A stretch of 64,000 nt of DNA from Brucella haematophila (lineage in GTDB: Bacteria; Pseudomonadota; Alphaproteobacteria; Rhizobiales; Rhizobiaceae), in NCBI RefSeq assembly GCF_005938105.1, contig NZ_VCPE01000004.1, positions 62,001-126,000 on the forward strand, read 5' to 3'. Of this stretch, positions 54,708 through 63,286 are shown piece by piece (positions within the stretch are counted from its first letter, which is position 1; each line of letters starts with the position of its first letter). Below the pieces are notes generated by a model that ran no database searches, had not been told where the DNA came from, and saw only the letters and a program-made list of their open reading frames with translations. The translations under genes were made by a program, and so were the position numbers.

Positions 54708-55274
54708 CTTGCGAGCCTTTATGTCATCGGGCGATCAGTTAGCAATCTGATCGCCCGATGCGCAAGGATGCCAGTCTCAGTATAGATGTTTGCACACAAT
54801 ATTACGGCAAAGCCGCTGTAATAATCGCTTGAATAGTCATTGCTCTAAAAAGAGAGTGACAATGAAGAACACTCAAAGCCTGAACATCTCGACCGTGATA
54901 TGCTCTTCATCATCAGCCCCCGCGAGACTGAGTATATGAAGGACTGCGCAGGAAACAATTCAAAGTTGTCTCATAACGGGATCAGAAATGTCCCAAATGC
55001 AAATGAATCCCGAAAAAACCGACGAAAATAGATCGGCTCGCAGAATGAAATGGCAAAGGCACGACATGTCTGCCGCCCGCCGAAAATGCCAGTTTTTCAA
55101 TAGAAGGGTGAAAAAGTTTGCCAGCGAGAACGCGCTGAACGTACCAGAAAGAGCTAAAATACTATTTTGTGTATAGCTAAAAAAGCAAAAGCGCCGGGAC
55201 TGGAGACCGACGCTTTGTCACTTTATTTCGATTGTACTTGACGGGCGATCCTTGGAAAGACGCTCCATACGCAC
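54708..55274. other. 567-bp AT-rich region, no firm gene
   Basis: Composition is more AT-rich than the flanks. A 62-codon plus-strand frame at 54988-55176 is basic (many Lys and Arg) but has no good ribosome site; a 25-codon frame starts at about 54862. Broken-looking coding texture suggests decayed sequence. The right end holds the terminator of the DUF1127 gene. I call no gene here. Confidence 0.45.
55179..55218 (-). terminator. terminator after the DUF1127 gene
   Basis: On the minus strand AAAGCGTCGG and CCGGCGCTTT pair around a TCTCCAGTC-type loop with one bulge, followed by GCTTTTTTA. Confidence 0.7.
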
Positions 55275-55412
55275 TTATCGACCGAATACGGCGCTCTGGA
55301 TCTGCGAACGCGAAACGCCGATGTCGGCAAGAAGATGGTCGTCCATTGCACCGAGTTCACGAACTGCACGGCGACGGGATACATACTGTTGGAATTTCTG
55401 ACGAATGTTCAT
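55275..55412 (-). CDS. DUF1127 small protein (45 aa)
   Basis: A 45-residue Arg-rich peptide, starting MNIRQKFQQY and continuing RRRAVRELGAMDDHLLADIG then VSRSQIQSAV. The ELGAMDDHLLADIGVSRSQI block is the DUF1127 domain. AGGAGAG sits at a good distance from the ATG. Short DUF1127 proteins in Agrobacterium and relatives influence RNA turnover and phosphate or carbon metabolism through their Arg-rich domain. It has its own terminator, so it is a free-standing unit. Confidence 0.9.
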   Translation of the reverse strand: MNIRQKFQQYVSRRRAVRELGAMDDHLLADIGVSRSQIQSAVFGR

Positions 55413-55680
55413 TTGCTCTCTCCTCGTTTGGATGATTATCAAATAGGCGTTTGTCTAAATTTCCACCACGGATATGATTGCAAATGAGGCATGCGTTTTC
55501 GCGAGGGCTCGAAGCCTTGAAAAAGGCGAAATCACACCTCTCAATTTATACTGGCGCGACGTCGATTTTTACTAAAATGTCTTTTGCCAACGCGCCACCA
55601 ATCGATTAGAGGAACGGGAAAGAGCCTCCTCCCTCTCTTTCGGCCTCCGCGCTTTCGGACCCGTCTTTACGGACATTGTC

Positions 55681-56598
55681 ATGCTTTACGGAATTTTCCT
55701 CGCGTTTGCTTCCTATGCCGCATTCGCCATCAGCGATGCCTGCGTCAAGTTTATTGACGGCTCGCTGTCTCCTTATGAAACTGCCTTTTTTGGCGCTGTA
55801 CTTGGCCTCCTTGCTGTACCTTTTACCAAAAAGGCCAGTGACAGTTGGCTCGATATGTTTCGAACCACAAATGTGAAGATGTGGCTTCTGCGCACGGTCA
55901 CGGCAACCATGGGCGTCGTCGGCAGCGTTACAGCCTTCACGCATCTTTCCATGGCTGAAGCCTTCGCGCTAATTTTCCTGCTGCCTGCTTTCGTCACCAT
56001 ATTGTCGGTCGTTTTCCTCAAGGAGCAGGTCGGCTGGCGACGCTGGCTGGCAGTTGCCATCGGCTTTGCCGGTGTGCTGGTGGTGCTGCGCCCCGGTTTC
56101 CGTGAACTGTCCATTGGCCATCTCGGTGCCCTCGCCGGCGGCATGGGCGGTGCGGTCGGCATCATCATTTTCCGCGTGATGGGTAAAAACGAAAAGCGCA
56201 TCTCGCTTTATACAAGCGGCCTTGTCGGCCCCATCGTGATTTGCGGCGCACTGATGCTACCGACCTATCAGGCCCCCGACACGATGCAGTGGGTCTATCT
56301 TGCCGGATATGGCCTTCTCGCAGCACTCGCCAATATCCTTCTGATGCTGGCCGCCAATCACGCGCCCGCCAGCGCAATCGCCTCGCCGCAATATAGCCAG
56401 ATGATCTGGGCGATCCTTTTCGGTTATTTCGTCTTCCATGATCATATCGACATGGCGATGCTGATTGGTATCGTGCTGATTGTCATCTCCGGCATGTTCA
56501 CATTCATCCGCGAACGCCAGCGTGGCGTGGAAGGACCGCCAGCCGTCGCGACCTCCGATCCAACTGCGGCTCTGGTCGAAGAAAACCCTGCGCAGTAA
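55681..56598 (+). CDS. EamA/DMT-family transporter
   Basis: A 305-residue protein with ten predicted helices arranged as two EamA repeats (about 5-140 and 150-285); FALIFLLPAFVTILSVVFLKEQVGWRRWLA closes the first. The hydrophilic tail from 280 is cytoplasmic. Drug/metabolite exporters of this type have varied substrates; none can be assigned. The ATG at 55681 lacks a strong ribosome site. Confidence 0.87.
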   Translation: MLYGIFLAFASYAAFAISDACVKFIDGSLSPYETAFFGAVLGLLAVPFTKKASDSWLDMFRTTNVKMWLLRTVTATMGVVGSVTAFTHLSMAEAFALIFLLPAFVTILSVVFLKEQVGWRRWLAVAIGFAGVLVVLRPGFRELSIGHLGALAGGMGGAVGIIIFRVMGKNEKRISLYTSGLVGPIVICGALMLPTYQAPDTMQWVYLAGYGLLAALANILLMLAANHAPASAIASPQYSQMIWAILFGYFVFHDHIDMAMLIGIVLIVISGMFTFIRERQRGVEGPPAVATSDPTAALVEENPAQ

Positions 56599-56627
56599 GG
56601 ATTTCGCGACCGCCGCTGCTTGCACCC

Positions 56628-56661
56628 ATCATGGCAAGTTTGAATATCGGCTTGCCATGAT
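56628..56661. other. 11-bp perfect inverted repeat after the EamA gene
   Basis: ATCATGGCAAG and CTTGCCATGAT separated by 12 bases, 30 bp beyond the stop. There is no T tract on the plus strand, so it may be a weak terminator or a binding site upstream of the AraC-type regulator gene. Confidence 0.5.
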
Positions 56662-56761
56662 CTAAAAACATGATAGTTATCCTCATATTAAATGGGGATA
56701 TACCTGCCTGTTCCTGCCTGCGGGATACCCTTTTGATCTTCCCGAAAGGACGGTTCCGAGG

Positions 56762-57664
56762 TTGAGCTTCTGGCATTCCATGACCTGGCACGCAGAAGGC
56801 ATTCGGGTGGTCGCCCCGGTCAAATGGCGCGTGTTCGACGGTCTGGTCAGCGCGTTTTGGGAAGCGGAAAGCCAGACAGGCGCGACCGGCTACTTTCTGT
56901 CAGACGATCCCCGCATCATGATCTTTTTCAACGATGTTTCATCGAACATCAGCATATCCAACACGCAAGGCACGCTGAAACAGCATTTTCGTCCGATGAT
57001 GCGTGCGATCTATCTGCCCGCAGGACTGCCGCTTTGGACGAAGACAGTTTCGATGCATCGCTTCTCGCATCTGAACTTGCATTTTCATAAAGACCGGCTG
57101 CTCAAATTCCTGACACCGGCGGTCGGCACGTCGGCTGCGATGGCGGCGTTGCGAAGTCCTGCAGAAATTCAGGATATCGGGGCCGTCGAAACACTGGCCA
57201 GATTGCTGGTGGATGAGACCTCCAACCCTTCGAAACATGCACTTTTCGCGGAAAGTCTTGTTGGCAGCATTCTGGCCAGTCTCCTCGATATTTCGGGAGA
57301 CGAGAATAGCCAGGGTTATGGCCGCTTGACCCAAGCTCAGATGAACAAGCTTCATGCCCGTTTTAATGCATGCAGTGACGGGCGGCTCAGCGTTGCCGAA
57401 ATGGCGGCGACTGTGGGCCTCTCTGAAAGCTGGTTTTCCAATGTCTTCAAGCAGACAACCGGAAAGACCCCGCTGCAATGGCAGCTCGGCAAACGCATTG
57501 ATCTGGCGCGGGATCTATTGATCGGCAACGGCGAAGTGACAGTCGCAGGCGTTGCCGCCCAGCTTGGCTTTACCGATCAGGCACATCTCACCAAGGCTTT
57601 TCGACAAATTGTCGGCGAAACGCCCGCCGCATGGCGTCGTTTGCAGCAGCGCCGGTCTGACTGA
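56762..57664 (+). CDS. AraC-family regulator of the siderophore locus
   Basis: A 300-residue regulator. The C-terminal 95 residues hold two helix-turn-helix motifs (LSVAEMAATVGLSESWFSNV and VTVAGVAAQLGFTDQAHLTK) of the AraC type. The N-terminal 190 residues are an unrecognised ligand domain. Start is TTG at 56762 after AAGGA; an ATG six codons later is possible. It is convergent with the TonB receptor gene, and AraC-type proteins adjoining siderophore receptors usually activate uptake genes when siderophore is present; that role is inferred. Confidence 0.87.
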   Translation: MSFWHSMTWHAEGIRVVAPVKWRVFDGLVSAFWEAESQTGATGYFLSDDPRIMIFFNDVSSNISISNTQGTLKQHFRPMMRAIYLPAGLPLWTKTVSMHRFSHLNLHFHKDRLLKFLTPAVGTSAAMAALRSPAEIQDIGAVETLARLLVDETSNPSKHALFAESLVGSILASLLDISGDENSQGYGRLTQAQMNKLHARFNACSDGRLSVAEMAATVGLSESWFSNVFKQTTGKTPLQWQLGKRIDLARDLLIGNGEVTVAGVAAQLGFTDQAHLTKAFRQIVGETPAAWRRLQQRRSD

Positions 57665-57684
57665 AACCATATCAGCACTGTGAA

Positions 57685-57723
57685 AAGCCCCACCCGAATA
57701 TCATCGGATGGGGCCTGATTTTT
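57685..57723. terminator. bidirectional terminator
   Basis: AAGCCCCACCCGA and TCGGATGGGGC pair with one G-U, followed by CTGATTTTTA; it lies between the AraC gene and the convergent receptor gene, touching the latter's stop. Confidence 0.82.
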
Positions 57724-59863
57724 ACCAGGTCTGACGAAGCGTTGCCGTGATCTCGCGGCCCGGATTATAGAAATAGGCACCGGAGCCGCCATTGGCGACA
57801 TGCTTTTCATCGAACAGGTTGCTCGCATTCACCTGAAGCGTGGTGTTTTCCTTGATATTATAACTGAACGACGCATCAACCACGACGCTGGACTCGCCCA
57901 TGCCGATTTTTGGTGTCGGATTATTCGCATTGCCCAGATAATACGAGCTGATGTAACGCGCGCCCACACCGAAGGTCATGTCGCCTCGCGCGCCTTCGCC
58001 TTCCAGCGTATAGGTGCCCCAGATGGACGCCATATGTTTTGGAACCATGGCGAGGCGATTGCCGTCGTAAACACCGCCCGGCTCTTCGATCTTGGAGTCG
58101 ATATAGCTATAGGCCGCGATCACGTTGATGTTGCGTGCAACTTCCGCCTTCGCTTCAAGATCGACGCCGCGATGCCGCACTTTCTCGACACTGGAAGGCA
58201 GATAGGTCACGCTGTCATAGACAGTGAAATTTTCCTTCGTCAGATCGTAGATTGCAGCGCTGAACAATGCCGGGAAAGCATCAGGCTGATATTTAACACC
58301 GATTTCATACTGCTTGCCGGTCGTGGGTTCGACACCGACATCGGCAGGCGCAACAGATTCCGCATAGCTGGCATAGGTCGCGAGTTCATCGGTTATGCGA
58401 TATGTCAGACCGAAGCGCTTGCTGAAATCGCTGTGATCACCTTTATCGGTAACGCTCGTGAGCCGGTTTTCTTCGGTGAGGTCGAGCCAGTCATTGCGTA
58501 GTCCCACCGAGAAAATCAGCTTGTCGTACAGGACAACATCCTGCTGGAGATAAAGGCCGGTGGTCTTCTGCTTGTTTCGCTTGCTCGTATAGGGCGCGGT
58601 TGAAAGTGGGCCACCGGTATAAACGGGGTTTGTCCAGTCTATGCCGGGTGCCGCGCCCCACGACGTGGCGTTGGTCGACTTATAATTATTGTACTCAAGG
58701 CCAACCAAGGTGCGGGTTTCGACATTGTCGAAATTGGCCTCATAAAGAAAATGCGAGTCGATAATGAATTGCTCGTTGGAGCTTTCATTGCCGAAGAAAT
58801 AGCGATCCGCGATTGTCGAACCATTTGTCGGCGTTCCACCGATATAAGCATAGCCGAAATCGCTGTCCGTCTTGCTGTAGCGTGCATTGGAGCTGAAGCT
58901 CAGACCATTGCCGAAGTCATGATCGAACATGGCGCTGAGCGCATTCCGCTTCGTTCCACGGAAATTATAATCCGGCTCGCCAAAAAAGCGGCTTCGGCTG
59001 AAATCCGTGCCAATGGGTTGCCCGCCGCTGCCGGGGGTGCCGTTCTTGTAGAGATGATCGTAAACTACAGTCAGGCTGGTTGCTGCATCGGGCCGCCAGG
59101 TCAGTCCACCCATGACGAATTTATCGTCATTGCGCGAATAGTCATATTCGGCATTGGCATCCTGAAACTTGCCGGTAAAGCGATAGGAAAGCGTGTCGTC
59201 CTTGGTGATGTTGTCGCCAAAATCGACGCCGACTTCCTTATGTTCGTAGGAACCGCCGGTGATATAGGCTTCCCCGAAGCGTTCGCTTTTCGGGCGCTTG
59301 GTGACATAGTTCACCGCGCCGCCGGGCTGTGCAACGCCGAAGCCTGAAGAGTTCGAACCCTTCAGAACTTCCACACGCTCATAGGCGAATGGTTCTTCGC
59401 GGATGCCGCCGAAAGGCGAGCCGACCACCAATCCATCACGGTAGGTGTAAGCGTCGAAACCACGGATCTTGAAGTAGTCGAAGCGGTCGTCAGAACCGTA
59501 AAAGTCGGTATTGACGCCAGACGTGTATTGCAACACCTGCTCGACAGTCTGCGCGTTGCGGTCCTGAATCTCCTTCGCCGTGATCACCGAGACCGAGGCT
59601 GGCGTATCGAGAATTTCTGCCGGGATCTTGCCGCCGATTGTCGTCTTGCGTGCAACGATGGACTTGGAATCGTCGTCGCTTCCGCCCGCGCCGTCGACGG
59701 TAATGGTCTGGAGCACAGTCGTAGAGCCAGACGTCCCCGCCGCATCCTGAGCGGAAGCCACGCCCGGCAGGATGAGCGCCAGCGCCGTACAGCCCAACAA
59801 GGCGGCATTGCGGTAACGGATTCTGGTTTGCCTGCTGTTATCAAGTGTCTTTGCGATGTTCAT
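57722..59863 (-). CDS. TonB-dependent ferric-siderophore receptor
   Basis: A 713-residue outer-membrane receptor. Signal peptide ends near VASAQD (about residue 39). The plug domain follows (TPASVSVITAKEIQDRNAQT, QYTSGVNTDFYGSDDRFDYF, and RVEVLKGSNSSGFGVAQPGG), then a 22-strand type barrel ending in aromatic-terminated RQTW. The pattern fits the FhuA/FoxA-like hydroxamate branch. ATG 59863 is preferred over GTG 59869 because GGA is better spaced. Partner of the FecBCDE-type ABC genes across the divergent promoter. Confidence 0.93.
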   Translation of the reverse strand: MNIAKTLDNSRQTRIRYRNAALLGCTALALILPGVASAQDAAGTSGSTTVLQTITVDGAGGSDDDSKSIVARKTTIGGKIPAEILDTPASVSVITAKEIQDRNAQTVEQVLQYTSGVNTDFYGSDDRFDYFKIRGFDAYTYRDGLVVGSPFGGIREEPFAYERVEVLKGSNSSGFGVAQPGGAVNYVTKRPKSERFGEAYITGGSYEHKEVGVDFGDNITKDDTLSYRFTGKFQDANAEYDYSRNDDKFVMGGLTWRPDAATSLTVVYDHLYKNGTPGSGGQPIGTDFSRSRFFGEPDYNFRGTKRNALSAMFDHDFGNGLSFSSNARYSKTDSDFGYAYIGGTPTNGSTIADRYFFGNESSNEQFIIDSHFLYEANFDNVETRTLVGLEYNNYKSTNATSWGAAPGIDWTNPVYTGGPLSTAPYTSKRNKQKTTGLYLQQDVVLYDKLIFSVGLRNDWLDLTEENRLTSVTDKGDHSDFSKRFGLTYRITDELATYASYAESVAPADVGVEPTTGKQYEIGVKYQPDAFPALFSAAIYDLTKENFTVYDSVTYLPSSVEKVRHRGVDLEAKAEVARNINVIAAYSYIDSKIEEPGGVYDGNRLAMVPKHMASIWGTYTLEGEGARGDMTFGVGARYISSYYLGNANNPTPKIGMGESSVVVDASFSYNIKENTTLQVNASNLFDEKHVANGGSGAYFYNPGREITATLRQTW

Positions 59864-60025
59864 GCTCACGTTCCAGAATCCGGTTATGCGATGATCGTCG
59901 ACAGCTAAAGCCGACAGCGATGCTTAGATTTTGGGATGTTGTCAGACGCTCTGCCTGGCCGAACCGTTGAAAACGTCCCCATTCAGCCGACCGGGAATCT
60001 AAACCTCAATACCCTCAAAACCGCA

Positions 60026-60038
60026 TTAACTTGAGAGT
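60026..60038 (+). promoter_or_regulatory. repeated motif copy 1 (TTAACTTGAGAGT)
   Basis: Copy 1 of a 13-bp motif repeated 112 bp downstream with one difference. It lies 163 bp upstream of the receptor start and 158 bp before the binding-protein start. Candidate site for the adjacent AraC regulator or an iron regulator. Confidence 0.45.
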
Positions 60039-60137
60039 AGTTGTCCAGTATTGTAGAAATCTGCTTTTTTGTAAAAAGCCACGGATATTTCATACAGCTC
60101 CGGCCAAGCCCCCGGCATCGCACTTGACTGCGTATAT

Positions 60138-60150
60138 TTAACCTGAGAGT
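60138..60150 (+). promoter_or_regulatory. repeated motif copy 2 (TTAACCTGAGAGT)
   Basis: Copy 2 of the motif, same orientation as copy 1. It lies close to the start of the ABC operon, where it would overlap or abut the promoter core. Confidence 0.45.
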
Positions 60151-60195
60151 GAAAGGCCACTTTTAAAGCACATGAAAGCAAGGAGAATGCGCCCC

Positions 60196-61209
60196 ATGTC
60201 GTGGTTCATTCGTTCGCCGCTGATGTTCGTCGCATCGATGCTGTTTGCAATGGGCGTGGCATTAGCCGCGACCGGCTCAGCATCCGCCGACGAAAGCCAG
60301 ACCTATCCCATTGTGATCAAACATGCTTTCGGCACAACGACCATTCAGGAAAAGCCAAAGCGGATAGCGACCGTCGCCTGGGCGAACCATGAAGTGCCGC
60401 TGGCTTTGGGCGTGGTGCCGGTAGGTTTTGCCGCCGCTAATTTCGGCGATGACAATGGTGACGGTTTATTGCCATGGGTTGACGAACGGCTGAAAGAACT
60501 GGGCGCGGAAAAGCCAGTCCTGTTCGATGAGGGCGACGGGATCGACTTCGAAGCCGTGGCGGAAACCAAGCCTGATGTCATCCTCGCTTCCTATTCCGGC
60601 CTGAGACAATCAGATTACGATACGCTTAGCCAGATCGCGCCCGTCGTGGCCTATCCGGAAGCGCCATGGTCCACAGACTGGCGCGACATGATCCGCCTTA
60701 ACAGTGCAGGCATGGGCATGGCTGCCGAGGGTGAAGCGCTCATCAAGAAAATCGACGGTGAAATTGCCGATGCCGTGGCTGCCTATCCGCATCTGAAGGG
60801 TAAGTCGGCGATGTTCGTCACCCATCTCGACGCAACAAATCTCAGCACGATCAGATTCTATACGACCAACGATACGCGGGTGCGGTTCTTCAACGATCTT
60901 GGATTGAAATCCCCCAAAAGCGTTGTCGATGCATCCAAGCCCGGCCAGTTTTCTGGCTCGATCAGTGCCGAACATGTCGATGCTTTCGACGATGTGGACA
61001 TCGTAGTAACCTATGGCAGTCAGGAACTGTACAACGCCATGAAGAGCAATCCGCTGATGGCCAAAATGCCGGTGGTCACCCATAATGCCATCGTCATGCT
61101 GGGCAGGAATCCGCTCGGCACGGCTGCGAACCCGACGCCACTCTCTATCTCGTGGGTGCTGAAGGATTATGTCGCCTTGCTTGCGCAGGCGGCTGACAAG
61201 ACGAAATGA
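60196..61209 (+). CDS. iron-siderophore ABC transporter substrate-binding protein
   Basis: A 337-residue periplasmic protein of the FecB/FhuD class III group. Signal peptide with long hydrophobic stretch and GSASADES cleavage region. KPKRIATVAWANHEVPLALG and the later KPDVILASYSGL-type block are characteristic. AAGGAG at 60180-60185 favours ATG 60196; ATG 60172 and 60187 are poorer. Its stop overlaps the next permease by four bases. Ligand is probably the siderophore carried by the divergent TonB receptor. Confidence 0.9.
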   Translation: MSWFIRSPLMFVASMLFAMGVALAATGSASADESQTYPIVIKHAFGTTTIQEKPKRIATVAWANHEVPLALGVVPVGFAAANFGDDNGDGLLPWVDERLKELGAEKPVLFDEGDGIDFEAVAETKPDVILASYSGLRQSDYDTLSQIAPVVAYPEAPWSTDWRDMIRLNSAGMGMAAEGEALIKKIDGEIADAVAAYPHLKGKSAMFVTHLDATNLSTIRFYTTNDTRVRFFNDLGLKSPKSVVDASKPGQFSGSISAEHVDAFDDVDIVVTYGSQELYNAMKSNPLMAKMPVVTHNAIVMLGRNPLGTAANPTPLSISWVLKDYVALLAQAADKTK

Positions 61210-62249
61210 CAGCCCACAGCAGCCAGACTGCCCCTTACACACCGCAATTCGGCAAGACGCATCGCACAAGAGCAATGTGGCTGGCGGTCGTGATCGCCTG
61301 CCTTGCGCTTCTCTGTTTCCTGTCGGTTTCGCTTGGCACCCGCAACGTGAGTTGGGCAGACATAGTTACGGCGCTCGGCGGTCAGGTTGATACAATCGGT
61401 CAGGCGGCGGTGTCGCTTCGAATTCCGCGTACCTTTCTTGCACTGGTGGCAGGCGCAGCGCTTGGACTTGCCGGGGCCGTCATGCAGGGCGTGACACGCA
61501 ATCCGCTGGCTGATCCGGGCATACTGGGCGTCAACATGGGCGCATCGCTTGCCGTGGTCATTGGTGTTGCATGGTTTAACATCGCCTCGTCGCAGGCCTT
61601 CATCTGGGCGGCCATTCTCGGTGCAGGCTGCGCAGCCGCCTTCGTTTATACGATCGGCTCGCTCGGTCGCGGTGGCGCGACACCACTCAAACTCGCGCTT
61701 GCGGGTGCCGCCACGTCCGTCGCTTTCTCGTCTATGGTGATTGCCGTCGTACTCCCCCGCAACGACATAGCAGGCGGTATCCGTTCCTGGCAGATCGGCG
61801 GGGTCGGCGGAGCAACATTCGACCGAATTTCCCATGTGCTGCCCTTTCTCGCTGTCGGCTTTCTCATCAGCCTTCTATCGGCGCGCAAGCTGAATTCACT
61901 GGCGCTCGGCGACGAACTTGCCGCTGGCCTTGGCGAAAACGTCGCCGTCGCACGCGCCATGGCGGCGCTCGGCGCCATCCTTCTTTGCGGCGCAACAACC
62001 GCCATTTGCGGCCCAATCGGCTTTGTCGGCCTGATTGTTCCGCATCTCTGCCGTCTGCTTGTCGGCGTCGATCACCGCTGGCTCCTGCCCTTTTCCGCCA
62101 TGATCGGCGCATGCTTGCTGGTTGGCGCAGATGTGGTTGGTCGCCTTATTGCCCGACCGGCTGAACTCGATGTCGGCATTGTCACGGCTTTTGTCGGGGC
62201 GCCGTTCTTCATCTGGATCGTGCGGCGTCAGCGGGTGCGGGAGCTGTGA
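61206..62249 (+). CDS. FecCD-family siderophore ABC permease 1
   Basis: A 347-residue permease of the BtuC/FecCD fold with ten helices. RIPRTFLALVAGAALGLAGAVMQGVTRNPLADPGILGVN is the family core, and GPIGFVGLIVPHLCRLLVG the ATPase-contact region. ATGA overlap with the upstream stop shows coupling. Confidence 0.93.
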   Translation: MTAHSSQTAPYTPQFGKTHRTRAMWLAVVIACLALLCFLSVSLGTRNVSWADIVTALGGQVDTIGQAAVSLRIPRTFLALVAGAALGLAGAVMQGVTRNPLADPGILGVNMGASLAVVIGVAWFNIASSQAFIWAAILGAGCAAAFVYTIGSLGRGGATPLKLALAGAATSVAFSSMVIAVVLPRNDIAGGIRSWQIGGVGGATFDRISHVLPFLAVGFLISLLSARKLNSLALGDELAAGLGENVAVARAMAALGAILLCGATTAICGPIGFVGLIVPHLCRLLVGVDHRWLLPFSAMIGACLLVGADVVGRLIARPAELDVGIVTAFVGAPFFIWIVRRQRVREL

Positions 62250-62251
62250 CC

Positions 62252-63286
62252 ATGTTATCGCCCACCGCAGCCACCATTGCGCAGAACCGCCGACTTCGTG
62301 CTCGCAAGCGAACAGCCATCATTGCACTATTGCTGGTGCTGCTGGCCGCGTTTTTCACGCTGACGCTAATGCTCGGTCAGTCCTTCACGCCGCCATCCGA
62401 CGTGGTGCGTGTACTCCTCGGCGAGCACGTTCAGGGCGCAAGCTTCACAGTCGGTCAGCTACGCCTGCCCCGCGCAGTGCTGGCAGTTCTGGCCGGATTG
62501 AGTTTCGGGCTGGGGGGTGTCGCCTTTCAGATCATGCTGCGCAATCCGCTGGCGAGCCCTGACATTATCGGCATCAGTTCTGGGGCAAGTGCTGCCGCGG
62601 TTTTCGCCATCGTCGTGCTTTCAATGAGCGGCCCGGCTGTTTCCATCTTCGCCGTTGTCGCTGGATTGGGTGTCGCCTTGCTGGTCTATGGCCTGTCGTT
62701 TCGAAACGGTGTTGCTGGCACGCGGCTGATCCTTGTCGGCATCGGCGTTTCCGCAATGCTGGAAAGCTTCATCGCCTATATCCTCTCCAGCGCTCCAGCG
62801 TGGAACCTTCAGGAAGCGATGCGCTGGCTGACAGGTAGCGTCAACGGTGCCCGTCTGGACCAGACACTGCCGCTACTTCTGGCTCTTTGCGTTTTCGGTG
62901 GCCTGTTGCTGAGCCGCAGCCGCGATCTGGAGGCGCTAAGGCTGGGCGACGATACAGCAGCAGCACTTGGCACACGTGTTGCCACGACGCGCATCATCGT
63001 CATCGTCGCAGCCGTTGGTATGATTTCCTTCGCAACGGCGGTAACGGGACCGATTTCATTCGTCGCTTTTTTGTCGGGACCAATTGCTGCGCGCATCATC
63101 GGCAATAAAGGCTCGCTGCTGATCCCCTCGGCACTTGTTGGGGCCACGCTTGTGCTGGTTGGCGACTATTGCGGGCAATTCCTGCTGCCGAGCCGATATC
63201 CGGTGGGCGTCGTCACCGGCGCACTTGGCGCGCCTTACCTGATCTTCCTCATCATACGCGTCAACCGGACCGGAGGTTCGCTATGA
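62252..63286 (+). CDS. FecCD-family siderophore ABC permease 2
   Basis: A 344-residue partner permease; LPRAVLAVLAGLSFGLGGVAFQ and RNPLASPDIIGISSGASAAA and GPISFVAFLSGPIAARIIG are FecCD landmarks. ATG 62252 has GGGAG eight bases upstream; the GTG at 62246 overlapping the previous stop is too close to that site. Its end overlaps the ATPase start by four bases. Confidence 0.92.
   Translation: MLSPTAATIAQNRRLRARKRTAIIALLLVLLAAFFTLTLMLGQSFTPPSDVVRVLLGEHVQGASFTVGQLRLPRAVLAVLAGLSFGLGGVAFQIMLRNPLASPDIIGISSGASAAAVFAIVVLSMSGPAVSIFAVVAGLGVALLVYGLSFRNGVAGTRLILVGIGVSAMLESFIAYILSSAPAWNLQEAMRWLTGSVNGARLDQTLPLLLALCVFGGLLLSRSRDLEALRLGDDTAAALGTRVATTRIIVIVAAVGMISFATAVTGPISFVAFLSGPIAARIIGNKGSLLIPSALVGATLVLVGDYCGQFLLPSRYPVGVVTGALGAPYLIFLIIRVNRTGGSL

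Larger units (their letters stand above)
59864..60195. other. 332-bp divergent promoter region of the siderophore genes
   Basis: It separates the receptor gene from the ABC binding-protein gene and should carry both promoters. It includes two copies of TTAACYTGAGAGT. I could not identify a clean Irr box (TTTAGAA type) or RirA site. AAGGAG at 60180 is the ribosome site for the plus-strand gene. Confidence 0.6.
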
